Numbered from the stretch's first letter, positions 35,507-44,313 are shown. The stretch: 64,000 nt of DNA from Sinorhizobium sp. 6-70 (GCF_030124375.1 NZ_JASKLS010000003.1:355337-419336), one strand, 5' to 3'. Translations and numbers: made by a program. The notes: generated by a model from the sequence alone, not told the origin.

Positions 35507-35824
35507 TCAAACCTCGATCGTCACGTGCTCGTCCTCGATCACCACCTTGTAGGTCTTGATCGGGATCATGCAGGGGGGCGTGACCACTTCGCCCGTGCGT
35601 ATGTCGAACGCACCATTGTGGAAGTCGCACTCGATGGTGTGGCCGTCGAGATAGCCCTCGGAAAGCGATCCTGGGCCGTGCGTGCACAGGTCGTCGGTAA
35701 CGTAGAACACGCCGTTGACGTTGAAGACGGCGAGGGTGAGGTCGCCCTCCTCTACCCGTATCGCACTGTCCCAGTCGACGTCACTTGTGGAACACAGCCT
35801 TATTCTGGTGCTTGCCTCGGCCAT
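35507..35824 (-). CDS. Rieske-type [2Fe-2S] ferredoxin
   Basis: A 105-residue soluble ferredoxin with cluster ligands Cys47-x-His49 (LCTHGPGS) and Cys66-x2-His69 (ECDFHNG). The ATG at 35824 (MAEASTRIRL) has CAGGAGGAG upstream in the mRNA; the longer frame to 36025 is rejected. It is divergent from the Rieske oxygenase gene at 36052 and would pass electrons to it from the reductase at 38862. Confidence 0.93.
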   Translation of the reverse strand: MAEASTRIRLCSTSDVDWDSAIRVEEGDLTLAVFNVNGVFYVTDDLCTHGPGSLSEGYLDGHTIECDFHNGAFDIRTGEVVTPPCMIPIKTYKVVIEDEHVTIEV

Positions 35825-35898
35825 TCCTGGCTCCTCCTTCGTTGCGTTGCAGGCCCGCTTGACGGGACGGTCATCAGATTGTACGTTGCTTAAAAAGA

Positions 35899-35921
35899 AA
35901 CAGCGTTCCGTATAAAGGAAC
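35899..35921. promoter_or_regulatory. 23-bp operator-like dyad between Rieske ferredoxin and oxygenase genes (site A)
   Basis: GTTCC (35905-35909) and GGAAC (35917-35921) are separated by GTATAAA. Read on the minus strand with 6 flanking bases, it matches site B at 49738-49760 at 21 of 23 positions. The spacing and TTCC/GGAA arms fit IclR-family operators. It could control both divergent genes. Confidence 0.75.
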
Positions 35922-36051
35922 ACAGAGAAAATACCTGATCGGTCGAGAACGTCAACCCGGAATTCGGAAAAGCCGCGCAGCGGTCGGAAAAAGGGCGTGG
36001 CGATGCAAATCGGCGCACTGCGCAAGCGGTCCGCAACATGGAGGAAGTGAA

Positions 36052-37338
36052 ATGCTCAGGAAGGAACAGAACGATCTTCTAACGCAGACAGGCCCGGGCA
36101 CGCCGATGGGCGACATGTTTCGCTGTTATTGGATCCCGGCGCTGCTTGCGGAGGAACTGCCGGACAACGATTGCGCCCCGGTCCGTGTGAAGCTCCTGAG
36201 CGAGCGCCTGCTCGCCTTCCGCGACAGCGAAGGCCGCTACGGCCTGATCGACGAATTCTGCGCCCACCGCGGTGTCTCGCTGTGGTTCGGCCGCAACGAA
36301 CAGGGCGGTCTGCGCTGCCCCTATCACGGCTGGAAATACGATCACACCGGCCAGTGCACCGAGGTGCCGTCCGAGCCGAAGGAAAGCGGCTACTGCGGCA
36401 AGATCAAGCTGAAGTCCTATCCGCTGATCAAGATCGGCGACATCCTCTGGACCTATATGGGGCCGGCGGAAAAGCAGCCGCCGCATCCCGAATGGGAATT
36501 CGCGCTCGTTCCCTCGGAACAGACCTTCACGTCGAAGCGCTGGCAGGAGTGCAACTGGTTGCAGGCCATGGAAGGCGGCATCGATTCCAGCCACGTGTCC
36601 TGGCTCCACAGCGGCAATCTCAACAGCGACCCGCTCTTCAAGGGCGCGCGCGGCAACAAATACAACATGTCCGATGCAAGACCGTTCTTCGAGGTAACCG
36701 ACAACGTGGGCGGCCTTTTCATCGGCGCACGACGCAACGCCGAGGAAGGCCATTACTATTGGCGGGTCACGCCCTGGGTCATGCCGTCCTTCACCATGGT
36801 CCCGCCGCGTGGCGACCATCCGGTTCACGGCCACTTCTGGATCCCGATCGACGACGAAAACTGCTGGGCCTGGAGCTTCGACTACCACCCGGTTCGTGCG
36901 CTGACGACGGAGGAACGCCAGGCGATGATTGCCGGCAAGGGCATCCATGTCGCCTATGTACCGGGAACCTACCGGCCGCTCGCCAACAAGGACAATGACT
37001 ACCTCATGGACCGCGAGGCCCAGCGCAAGGGCATCACCTATTCAGGCGTCGAAGGCATCGCCATGCAGGACGCCTCACTGCAGGAAAGCATGGGTCCGAT
37101 CGTCGATCGCAGCAAGGAAAACCTGGTGTCGACCGACAACGGCATCATCATGGCGCGTCACCGCCTGTTAAAGGCCGCCCGCGCGCTGCGTGACAAGGGC
37201 GTCGTTCCTCCTGGCGTCGATCCGGCACATCACCGCGTCCGTTCCGCGGCGATCGTGCTGCCGGTCGACAAGTCTTATGTCGATGTCGCCGAAGAGGCAT
37301 TGACCGTGATCGAAGGCAAGGCGCCAACCAGCGTCTGA
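36052..37338 (+). CDS. Rieske non-heme iron oxygenase, large subunit (phthalate dioxygenase-like)
   Basis: A 428-residue ring-hydroxylating oxygenase. Rieske ligands are Cys70-x-His72 (EFCAHRGVSL) and Cys89-x2-His92 (RCPYHGWKY). The mononuclear iron region has SHVSWLHSGN, with two histidines, near residue 180. The closest family by pattern is phthalate 4,5-dioxygenase/vanillate demethylase (single-subunit type). It would oxidise an aromatic carboxylate with O2, using electrons from the ferredoxin at 35507 and the reductase at 38862. Substrate unproven. Confidence 0.92.
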   Translation: MLRKEQNDLLTQTGPGTPMGDMFRCYWIPALLAEELPDNDCAPVRVKLLSERLLAFRDSEGRYGLIDEFCAHRGVSLWFGRNEQGGLRCPYHGWKYDHTGQCTEVPSEPKESGYCGKIKLKSYPLIKIGDILWTYMGPAEKQPPHPEWEFALVPSEQTFTSKRWQECNWLQAMEGGIDSSHVSWLHSGNLNSDPLFKGARGNKYNMSDARPFFEVTDNVGGLFIGARRNAEEGHYYWRVTPWVMPSFTMVPPRGDHPVHGHFWIPIDDENCWAWSFDYHPVRALTTEERQAMIAGKGIHVAYVPGTYRPLANKDNDYLMDREAQRKGITYSGVEGIAMQDASLQESMGPIVDRSKENLVSTDNGIIMARHRLLKAARALRDKGVVPPGVDPAHHRVRSAAIVLPVDKSYVDVAEEALTVIEGKAPTSV

Positions 37339-37414
37339 CGCTGCAGTCACCACGGTGGCCCCGGCACTGTGCGTCGGGGACCACCTTGGCAGCCGCTTAA
37401 TGAGGAGAAATGTC

Positions 37415-37936
37415 ATGCAGCTCGGACTGAGCGAAAGTGCGCGCTTCGCCAGCGCGGAGGAAGCACGTTTCCGTGTCGAATACCCGAATTCCAGCCCGCG
37501 TAGGTCGCGTGTCATCGCCTTGGATGAGCCGAGCCTGGGGCTACTGCGCACGCTTGCCGACATGCCCTGGAGCGGTGCGCATTTTCTGCGCTACGTGAGC
37601 GCAAGGGGAGCCACCGATTCACTGCACATGCTGCCGGTCGACGCGGTTTTGGAGGACCTGGAAGGCAAGACGGTCAGCCTCGCCGACGAGATCGCCGACG
37701 CAGACATCATCGTCATGATAACGACAGCCGGCACTGCCGCGGATGCTGCCGAAGTGATCGGCAATGCCTGTTTCGTCTGCAACAAGCTGACAACCGGCCT
37801 GGTGCGCAACGCCGAAGGTGTCTCTGCGGAAGATCTTGCGCGTACGCTGACGACCATGCGGCCCTTCGCGGCGATGCTCGTCATCTCCAACGGCGACGAA
37901 TATGTCGGCGAAATGCTGAGCGCGCTCAGGGTTTGA
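37415..37936 (+). CDS. Conserved protein of unknown function in the Rieske dioxygenase operon
   Basis: A 173-residue protein. I do not recognise the family. The N-terminal half is polar (EEARFRVEYPNSSPRRSRVI). The second half has a nucleotide- or flavin-fold look: IADADIIVMITTAGTAADAA, then VIGNACFVCNKLTTGLV, with a CFVC pair. The ATG at 37415 has GAGGAGAAA upstream; an ATG at 37400 is an alternative. It follows the oxygenase by 76 bases and precedes an IclR gene and the reductase on the same strand, so it probably works with the dioxygenase. Confidence 0.8.
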   Translation: MQLGLSESARFASAEEARFRVEYPNSSPRRSRVIALDEPSLGLLRTLADMPWSGAHFLRYVSARGATDSLHMLPVDAVLEDLEGKTVSLADEIADADIIVMITTAGTAADAAEVIGNACFVCNKLTTGLVRNAEGVSAEDLARTLTTMRPFAAMLVISNGDEYVGEMLSALRV

Positions 37937-38019
37937 GGCAGGCAGGGTGGTGATGTGAGACCATGGCAACTGTGTTATGGACGAGCCGTAACTCTCGCGA
38001 TGAAACGGACAATCACGCC

Positions 38020-38859
38020 ATGAACGCACCCACCAAACCACCCGCGCGCGGAGGAAAAGGCCCCGCCGGCAAGCGCAACCGCCTCTCTTCGGTCACGACG
38101 GCGATCCGTCTCCTGAAGGCTTTTTCCGAGGACGAGGCCGAGATCGGCGTCAGTGCGCTGGCGCAAAGGCTGAAGGTTGCGAAGAGCACGGTCCACCGTC
38201 TGGCGGTGACGCTCGTGACCGAAGGGCTGCTCGAGCAGAACCCGCAGACCGAGCGCTATCGCCTCGGGGTCGGCCTCTTTGCCCTCGGTACGCTTGTGCG
38301 CCGGCGCATGGATCTTTCCAACGAGGCGAGACCCTATCTGTTCGACCTCCGCAAGCTGACGGGCGAAACGATCATTCTGGGCGTCCCTTCCGATGGAGAG
38401 GTGATGCACGTCTACGATCTGGAAAGTCCGCAGGCTCTCGCGATGAAATCCGACCTCGGTGCGCGCAAGCCCGCCCATTGCAGTGCCGTTGGACGCGCGA
38501 TCTTCGCCTTTGCCCCTGAACAGGCGATCGAGCGGTTGCTGGCCGGGCCGCTGCAGCGGCGAACGGCAAAGACCGTCACCGATCCGGCGCGCCTGAGAGA
38601 GATGCTGGCCGAGACCCGGCAACGGGGCTTCGCCATCGAAGACGAGGAGAGCGAACCCGGAATCCGGGGCATCGCTGCCCCGGTACGCGATTCGACCGGT
38701 GCCGTCGTTGGCGCCGTCGGCATCGCAGGCCCATTGCAGCGGCTGTCGCTGGAGGCGCTTGAGGGCTATTCGCCCGCGCTTCTTGAAGCGGTCGCGGCCA
38801 TTTCATCCCGCCTCGGTTACACGGCGGCCTTTCGAGAGAGATACGACTTAGGGAGTTGA
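38020..38859 (+). CDS. IclR-family transcriptional regulator
   Basis: A 279-residue regulator. The N terminus is basic (about 20 residues), followed by the winged helix SVTTAIRLLKAFSEDEAEIG and VSALAQRLKVAKSTVHRLAV, then the effector domain with KPAHCSAVGRAIFAFAPEQ and PGIRGIAAPVRDSTGAVVGA. It is embedded in the oxygenase-reductase operon and its stop lies 2 bases before the reductase ATG. It is the best candidate to bind the GTTCC-n7-GGAAC dyads at 35899 and 49738 (inference). Confidence 0.91.
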   Translation: MNAPTKPPARGGKGPAGKRNRLSSVTTAIRLLKAFSEDEAEIGVSALAQRLKVAKSTVHRLAVTLVTEGLLEQNPQTERYRLGVGLFALGTLVRRRMDLSNEARPYLFDLRKLTGETIILGVPSDGEVMHVYDLESPQALAMKSDLGARKPAHCSAVGRAIFAFAPEQAIERLLAGPLQRRTAKTVTDPARLREMLAETRQRGFAIEDEESEPGIRGIAAPVRDSTGAVVGAVGIAGPLQRLSLEALEGYSPALLEAVAAISSRLGYTAAFRERYDLGS

Positions 38860-38861
38860 AC

Positions 38862-39866
38862 ATGCCGGCAATTGCACTCAAGGGAAGCGACGTCCAATGG
38901 ACTTGCGGAGATGACGACACCATCATGCGCTCGGCGTTGCGCACGGGCCTCGGCTTTCCCTATGAATGCAATGTCGGCTCCTGCGGCAACTGCCGTTTCG
39001 ATCTCCTGGAGGGAGAGATCGAGGAATTGCGCCCCGATGCGCCCGGTCTCAGCGATCGTGATCGCGAGCGCGGACGGCGCCTCGGCTGCCAGTCTCGTCC
39101 GCTGACGGATTGCCTCGTAAAGCTCCGGCTGATGCCGCAATATGAAAGCCGCTTCCCGCCCGTGCGGCAGCAGGCGGAACTGATCGAAGTGCGCGACATC
39201 ACGCATGATATCCGCGAGTTTCGTTTCCGGCTGGACAAGCCGGTCCGCTTTCTCGCGGGTCAGTATGCCTTGCTGGACCTTCCGGGTGTTGTGGGCAACC
39301 GGGCCTATTCCATGGCTAATGTGGAAAACGACGCGGGTGAATGGCACTTCCAGATCCGTCGCGTACCGAACGGGGCGGCGACAGGAAAACTGTTCGATGG
39401 GCTGTCGGTCGGTGATCGTATCGGCGTCGACGGCCCCTACGGCATGGCTTATCTCAGAGCCGAGTCGGATCGCGATATCATCTGTCTTGCCGGTGGTTCC
39501 GGCCTTTCGCCGATGATATCGGTCACGCGCGCCGCCGCGGCGACGCCGCTCTTGGCCAAACGCCGGATCGACTTCGTTTACGGCGGGCGGACGGCACGCG
39601 ATATCTGCGGCGAGGACATGCTGGCCGAACTTCCCGGGTTCGGCTCCAACATCCACTACCATCCGGTCGTCTCCTCCGCGGACGGCGACGGCTGGGGCGG
39701 CCATTCCGGCTTCGTGCACGAGCTGGCGGGAAAGCTCTTCTCCGATCGCCTTCCTGAATGCGAGGTCTATTTTGCCGGTCCTCCGATGATGGGACAGGCG
39801 ATCCAGAAGATGCTGATTGACCTCGGCGTTCCGCCGGCCCAGGTTCACTTCGACCAATTCTACTGA
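38862..39866 (+). CDS. Ferredoxin-NAD(P)H reductase component (2Fe-2S, FAD, NAD domains; BenC-like)
   Basis: A 334-residue electron-transfer flavoprotein. The N-terminal plant-type [2Fe-2S] domain has Cys36, Cys41 and Cys44 (ECNVGSCGNCRF) and a fourth Cys near 75 (RRLGCQSRP). The FAD domain has NRAYSMAN, close to the RxYS consensus. The C-terminal NAD domain has CLAGGSGLSPMISV. The order is that of benzoate/anthranilate dioxygenase reductases, not of the phthalate dioxygenase reductase, which carries its ferredoxin at the C terminus. A Rieske ferredoxin (35507) is also present, making a possible four-cluster chain. GGGAG precedes ATG 38862. Confidence 0.92.
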   Translation: MPAIALKGSDVQWTCGDDDTIMRSALRTGLGFPYECNVGSCGNCRFDLLEGEIEELRPDAPGLSDRDRERGRRLGCQSRPLTDCLVKLRLMPQYESRFPPVRQQAELIEVRDITHDIREFRFRLDKPVRFLAGQYALLDLPGVVGNRAYSMANVENDAGEWHFQIRRVPNGAATGKLFDGLSVGDRIGVDGPYGMAYLRAESDRDIICLAGGSGLSPMISVTRAAAATPLLAKRRIDFVYGGRTARDICGEDMLAELPGFGSNIHYHPVVSSADGDGWGGHSGFVHELAGKLFSDRLPECEVYFAGPPMMGQAIQKMLIDLGVPPAQVHFDQFY

Positions 39867-39904
39867 CCGGTGAAAGGCGCGCATCAGAAATGCTTGGACA
39901 TGCG

Positions 39905-40855
39905 ATGAAGCTCCGCCAGCTTGCCTACTTCGTCAAAGTCGTCGAAGTGGGCAACATTACGCGGGCGGCCGAGCAGCTCAACCTCGCCCAGACCGCGCTT
40001 GGCATCCAGATCCGCAATCTCGAGGACGCTCTGCAGATCCAGTTGCTGGACCGCCATTCGCGCGGCGTGAGCGCGACGCCAGCAGGGATGCTGCTATATG
40101 AACGCTCCATTGAAATTCTGCAGCGGCTCGAGGAAACGCGCCGGGACCTGATCGCGCTCGGCGGAGAGCGGGTGCGCATCCGGTTTGGCGCAACGCCGAG
40201 CATTCTCAAGCTGATCGGGACGGAACTGCTCGTTGCCGCCAACGCGCAGTTGCCGGGAATCGCGCTTCATGTCGTAGAGGAATTGAGCTTCGTGCTGGCC
40301 GATGCCCTTGAGCGCGGCGAACTCGACTATGTGCTCGCCTACGACATAGAGGAAAACCCTGGTATCCGGCGCGTTGCTCTGATGGAGGAGGACCTTCTCC
40401 ATGTGTCGGCGGCGAACGGGGCGGAGCAGGGCGGCGATATTTCCTTCCGGCAAGCGGTCGCCGGCGATCTCGCTCTGGTTTCGAACCGTGACATCATCTG
40501 GCGGCGGGTGCACGAGACAGCCTCGCGCCTCTCCGTCGACGTCAAGATTACCTATCAGGTTCAATCGAACGAGGCGATCAAGGCGCTGGTGCTGCATGGG
40601 GTCGCGCAAAGCATCATGCCCTACGGGATCGTCGCGGAAGAGATCAAGACGGGTCAGATCATCGGGCGGCGCGTGGACCGGCCCGGCGTCAAGCGGACGC
40701 TGTTTCTCGCTCATCCGGCCCATAGGGGGGTCGGGGATGAAAAGCCGTTCCTTACGTTCATCGACAAGATGGTCGACCGGCTGATGGCCGAAGTTGGGCC
40801 TTACGCGCACCCGATCGATCGCCTGGTTCCCATGGAGCAAGCGGATTCTCTTTGA
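39905..40855 (+). CDS. LysR-family transcriptional regulator
   Basis: A 316-residue regulator with the N-terminal winged helix MKLRQLAYFVKVVEVGNITR and AAEQLNLAQTALGIQIRNLE, and a LysR effector domain. ATG 39905 is preferred over 39890 because family members start at MKLRQ. It follows the reductase gene by 38 bases on the same strand. By pattern it is of the CynR/Nac-like group. Likely target: the island genes nearby (inference). Confidence 0.9.
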   Translation: MKLRQLAYFVKVVEVGNITRAAEQLNLAQTALGIQIRNLEDALQIQLLDRHSRGVSATPAGMLLYERSIEILQRLEETRRDLIALGGERVRIRFGATPSILKLIGTELLVAANAQLPGIALHVVEELSFVLADALERGELDYVLAYDIEENPGIRRVALMEEDLLHVSAANGAEQGGDISFRQAVAGDLALVSNRDIIWRRVHETASRLSVDVKITYQVQSNEAIKALVLHGVAQSIMPYGIVAEEIKTGQIIGRRVDRPGVKRTLFLAHPAHRGVGDEKPFLTFIDKMVDRLMAEVGPYAHPIDRLVPMEQADSL

Positions 40856-41055
40856 GCAAGCCAATAGGTTTTATCTTGGACATTTGGGATCTCGCATTCG
40901 ATGATCGCAGCAGATTGGAGATGTGAAACGGCGGGAAACGGCGGAGGAGCCGTCCAGGATTTTCGCTTGTAAGTCGCGGACTTGCGCTCGACTAGCCCAG
41001 GCTTTCCTGACCCCCCGGTAGTGCTAGGGAGACTATTCTGACTTCGTCGCTTCGT

Positions 41056-42033
41056 TTGTCGTTCGGTTGTTGGAACTACGACCGGACACGCCCCCTCATG
41101 GACAGAACGGTCGCGCCCGACGGGATCGATCTCGTTTATCTCAACATGCCGGTGGAAGAGACTTTCTTTCGCATGCTGCGCCATCGGGAATTCGACATCG
41201 CCGAGATGTCGCTTTCCTCCTACGTCATGTCCTGCTTCTCCGAGACGCGTCCTTTCGTGGCGATTCCGGTCTTTCCGTCCCGGTACTTCAGGCATTCGTC
41301 GATCTATGTGAACGCCGCGTCGGGCATTCGAGAGCCGAAGGATCTTATCGGCAAACGCGTCGGGACGCCCGAGTATCAGATGACCGCGCCGGTCTGGATA
41401 CGCGGCATCCTTTCCGACGAATATGGCGTGAAGGTCGACGACGTCACCTATTACGCCGGCGGCGAAGAGCAGCCGAACCGGCCGGAAAAGCTGCCGCTCG
41501 ACCTTCCGGGCCACATCCGTGTCAACCGCATCGGTCCGACGCAAACACTCTCGGCGATGCTGCGCGACGGAGAGATCGACGCGCTCTACACGGCGAGAAA
41601 GCCCTCGTCCTATGAGGGACCGACAGGTCGTGTCCGTCGTCTCTTCGAGAACTTCGTCGAGATCGAGCGTGCTTATTTCAAGCGGACCAGCATCTTTCCG
41701 ATCATGCACACGATCGTCATCCGGCGGGAGGTGTACGAGGCACACCGCTGGATCGCGCAATCGCTCTACAAGGCCTTTGCCGAGGCGCAGTCGCGCGTCT
41801 ACCGCGAACTCGAAGAGACCGCCGCGCTGAAGGTCATGCTGCCGTGGCTGAATGCGCACGTCGAGGAAGCGCGTCGGCTCATGGGTGACGACTACTGGAG
41901 CTACGGCTTCAAAGAGAATCGGGAGACGCTCGAAACGTTCCTCCGCTACTCCTACGAGCAGGGGCTATCGAAGCGGAAGCTTTGCGCGGAGGAGATTTTC
42001 GCGCCGGAGACGATGGAGAGCTTCGTCATCTAG
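41056..42033 (+). CDS. Pht5 / NMT1-like protein (4,5-dihydroxyphthalate decarboxylase family), paralog 2
   Basis: A 325-residue protein from the TTG at 41056. Family blocks are MLRHREFDIAEMSLSSYVMS, SIYVNAASGIREPKDLIGKR, FPIMHTIVIRREVYEAHRW and DDYWSYGFKENRETLETFL. Paralogs start a few residues earlier (LSFGCWNYDR is preceded by about six residues). A CTG at 41038, 6 bases after AGGGAG, would supply that N terminus; no ATG or GTG exists in frame after the stop at 41008. The true start is therefore uncertain. A separate transcription unit after the LysR gene. Confidence 0.85.
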   Translation: MSFGCWNYDRTRPLMDRTVAPDGIDLVYLNMPVEETFFRMLRHREFDIAEMSLSSYVMSCFSETRPFVAIPVFPSRYFRHSSIYVNAASGIREPKDLIGKRVGTPEYQMTAPVWIRGILSDEYGVKVDDVTYYAGGEEQPNRPEKLPLDLPGHIRVNRIGPTQTLSAMLRDGEIDALYTARKPSSYEGPTGRVRRLFENFVEIERAYFKRTSIFPIMHTIVIRREVYEAHRWIAQSLYKAFAEAQSRVYRELEETAALKVMLPWLNAHVEEARRLMGDDYWSYGFKENRETLETFLRYSYEQGLSKRKLCAEEIFAPETMESFVI

Positions 42034-42122
42034 GACCCGAGACGACGTCGGTTGGTGAAACAGGCCGAACACAGATTTGTTGAACCCGTTTAAGGTGTTA
42101 GCGGGGGGACCTGGAGGAGCTT

Positions 42123-42153
42123 GCCCTGCCATGCGGTTGCTGCATGGCAGGGC
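42123..42153 (+). terminator. Perfect 12-bp hairpin downstream of the Pht5-like gene
   Basis: GCCCTGCCATGC (42123-42134), loop GGTTGCT, GCATGGCAGGGC (42142-42153), followed by a T-rich tract (TGTTCGCGTTGATCTTCTTG). It lies 90 bases after the upstream stop and 74 bases before the small gene at 42227. A terminator is most likely; a leader structure for the small gene is possible. Confidence 0.6.
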
Positions 42154-42226
42154 TGTTCGCGTTGATCTTCTTGTTGTTGCAAAGCAGCATTATATCTACT
42201 CCGTATGCAACGGAGAGATGATTGAA

Positions 42227-42430
42227 ATGACAACGCTCGCAGCACGTCGTCCCGCAAACGCACAGTGGGTTCGCAGCATGTTCGGCGGGTTCATGGAGGG
42301 CATGAGCCTGGTCAGTGCCGCGCATGAATGCGCGATGGCGACCAGAGAGCGCCGCCAACCGTCCGTCGGCGCCCTGCAGACGCTCGGGATCGACGAGGCC
42401 GCCTTCGGCCGCACGCTCAAGCGCCGCTAA
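42227..42430 (+). CDS. Small basic conserved rhizobial-type protein
   Basis: A 67-residue protein starting MTTLAARRPANAQWVRSMFG, with GGAGAG 9 bases upstream. It is basic and contains FGGFMEGMSLVSAAHE and a C-terminal ALQTLGIDEAAFGRTLKRR. The latter resembles the tail of DUF1127-like small proteins, but the key arginines are not all present. No known function. It stands alone between two hairpins. Confidence 0.65.
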   Translation: MTTLAARRPANAQWVRSMFGGFMEGMSLVSAAHECAMATRERRQPSVGALQTLGIDEAAFGRTLKRR

Positions 42431-42540
42431 GGGCGTCCCGGTTTACGAACCAGCGCTTGCCTTGCGATGAACGACTGCAGCGGGGAAGTGATTCCGGCGA
42501 ACAGGTCACGTGGCGCCGCACATATTGTTCCGAATACATG

Positions 42541-42580
42541 AAAAACGGGCGGCTCCTCGAGCAGCCCGTTTGTTGTTTCT
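42541..42580. terminator. Bidirectional intrinsic terminator
   Basis: AAACGGGC (42543-42550) pairs with GCCCGTTT (42564-42571), with an inner GCTC/GAGC stem. On the minus strand the stem is followed by TTTTTC, on the plus strand by TGTTGTTTCT. It serves the convergent small gene (42430) and hupE-like gene (42617). Confidence 0.85.
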
Positions 42581-42616
42581 AGCCCCGATTACGATGGGCC
42601 TTTGCAGAAGCCGTCC

Positions 42617-43213
42617 TTAGAGGACGCCGGTCATGATGCCGAGGCCGGCAAGCGCCATGGCACTGCCGCCGAGCCGCGTTGCGACATGGGACTTGGCCCC
42701 GACGCGTGCAAGGGCGAGACCTAGTGCGATGCCGGCGACATGCAGCAATGCGGTTGCACCCATGAAGCCGAGCGCGTATTGGACACCGGACGCATCCATC
42801 GGCATTTCAGCGCCGTGGGCATGGCCGTGGAAGACAGCGAAGAGGCTGACGACGCCCATTGCAACGGCGGTCGGCGGGTTCCAGCGAAGCGCGACCGCAA
42901 GGCCAAGTACGATTACAGACGCCGCGATGCCGATCTCGACAAACGGCACGGCGATGCCTTCGATCCCCAGGATGCCGCCCGCGGCCATCATCAGCACGAA
43001 GCTTGCCGGGACGAGCCAGAGGGCGCGACCGCCGAGAATGGAGGCGAATGTGCCGACGGCGACCATGGCGAGGATATGGTCCAGGCCGCCGACCGGGTGC
43101 ATGAAGCCGTGTGCCAGGCCGCCTGCCGCGCCGACGCCGGTGTGAGCATGGGCTACGGCCGGTAGCGCTACGGCAGCCAATGCCAGCAGACCGCTTTTGA
43201 TTGCTGCTTTCAT
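42617..43213 (-). CDS. hupE: HupE/UreJ-family metal transporter
   Basis: A 198-residue membrane protein with a signal peptide (SGLLALAAVALPAVAHAHTG), the HupE landmark HGFMHPVGGLDHILAMVAVG near residues 35-55 and a second conserved block FAVFHGHAHGAEMP. About six helices follow. The family moves nickel or cobalt across the inner membrane for hydrogenase or urease. No hydrogenase or urease genes are in the window, so the metal is unassigned. Confidence 0.9.
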   Translation of the reverse strand: MKAAIKSGLLALAAVALPAVAHAHTGVGAAGGLAHGFMHPVGGLDHILAMVAVGTFASILGGRALWLVPASFVLMMAAGGILGIEGIAVPFVEIGIAASVIVLGLAVALRWNPPTAVAMGVVSLFAVFHGHAHGAEMPMDASGVQYALGFMGATALLHVAGIALGLALARVGAKSHVATRLGGSAMALAGLGIMTGVL

Positions 43214-43377
43214 CTTTCAGTTCCCTTGATGTTGCGAACGATTTTGCAGATGCCAACCGCTCGGTACCTGTGCGGATCTCATTGGGGCGAACCTGCTACG
43301 TTGAAAATCAACCATCTACGCACGAAAGTAAATTTTAATCTCTTTACGTGCGCGTTAAGTTTTTTTATGCTCCCCGC

Positions 43378-44313
43378 ATGAAAAATATCACGTTTCGGCA
43401 GTTGAAGTCGATACGAGCGATCGAGGTGCACGGCAAGATCGTCGGCGCTGCGAAAGCGCTCGGATTGACCGCTCCGGCCGTCACCTTGCAGTTGAAGCAG
43501 ATCGAGGCGGAAGCCGGCGTGCAGCTGTTCGAGCGCATGGCCCATGGGATGTTTCCGACGGAAGCCGGGCACGCGGTTCTGGCCGCCGCACGCGACATCG
43601 AAGATCGGCTTTCATTGCTGGAAACAGAGCTCGACGCCTTCAAGGGTGTGAAGCGCGGGCACATCGCCGTTGGGGCGGTCTCGACGGTCAAGTACTTCGC
43701 AAAACCGATGGTCGCCGCCTTTTCGAGCGCCTATCCCGACATCGACCTCGAGCTTTTCATCGACCGCCGCGCTGAAACGGTCGAGCGCTTGAAGAATAGA
43801 ACGATCGACGTCGCGCTGCTCGGGCGCCCGCCGCGGGAATTCTCGGTGCGCGCGGCGGTTTTCGGGGAGCATTCGCTGGTCGTCGTCAGCGCGCCCAATC
43901 ATCCGCTTGCCAAGCGGCAGGCTATCTCGAAGGCGGAAATTGCGCGTGAGCATTTCTTCCTGCGCAGCCCGGACTCCGCCACACGCAACTTCTTTGACCG
44001 GTTCATGAGCGAAATTCCCGGAAGGGCCGATGGCCCCAACACGGAGATGGAATCGATCGAGGATATCAAACGGGCGGTGATGGCGGATACCAGCGTCGCC
44101 TTTCTTGCGGCGCACAGCGTCGCCGCCGAGGTTCAGGCCGGCGAACTGACGATCCTCGATGTCGTCGGTCTGCCGATCCGCCGGCAATGGTTTGCTGTCA
44201 GCCGGACCGATCGTGCCATGACGCCGGTCATTGCCGCCTTCGAGGACTTTCTCGCGACCCAGGGGAAGGAATTCCTGCCGGACCTCTTGGCCGCGGAGGA
44301 TGCGGCCCCCTGA
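43378..44313 (+). CDS. LysR-family regulator, CbbR-like
   Basis: A 311-residue regulator with MKNITFRQLKSIRAIEVHGK and GAAKALGLTAPAVTLQLKQI forming the winged helix, then a LysR effector domain (VKRGHIAVGAVSTVKYFAKP). The sequence pattern is of the CbbR group, which senses phosphorylated sugars or NADPH. No Calvin-cycle genes are near. ATG 43378 is chosen over 43348. It is divergent from hupE (164-base gap). Confidence 0.89.
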   Translation: MKNITFRQLKSIRAIEVHGKIVGAAKALGLTAPAVTLQLKQIEAEAGVQLFERMAHGMFPTEAGHAVLAAARDIEDRLSLLETELDAFKGVKRGHIAVGAVSTVKYFAKPMVAAFSSAYPDIDLELFIDRRAETVERLKNRTIDVALLGRPPREFSVRAAVFGEHSLVVVSAPNHPLAKRQAISKAEIAREHFFLRSPDSATRNFFDRFMSEIPGRADGPNTEMESIEDIKRAVMADTSVAFLAAHSVAAEVQAGELTILDVVGLPIRRQWFAVSRTDRAMTPVIAAFEDFLATQGKEFLPDLLAAEDAAP

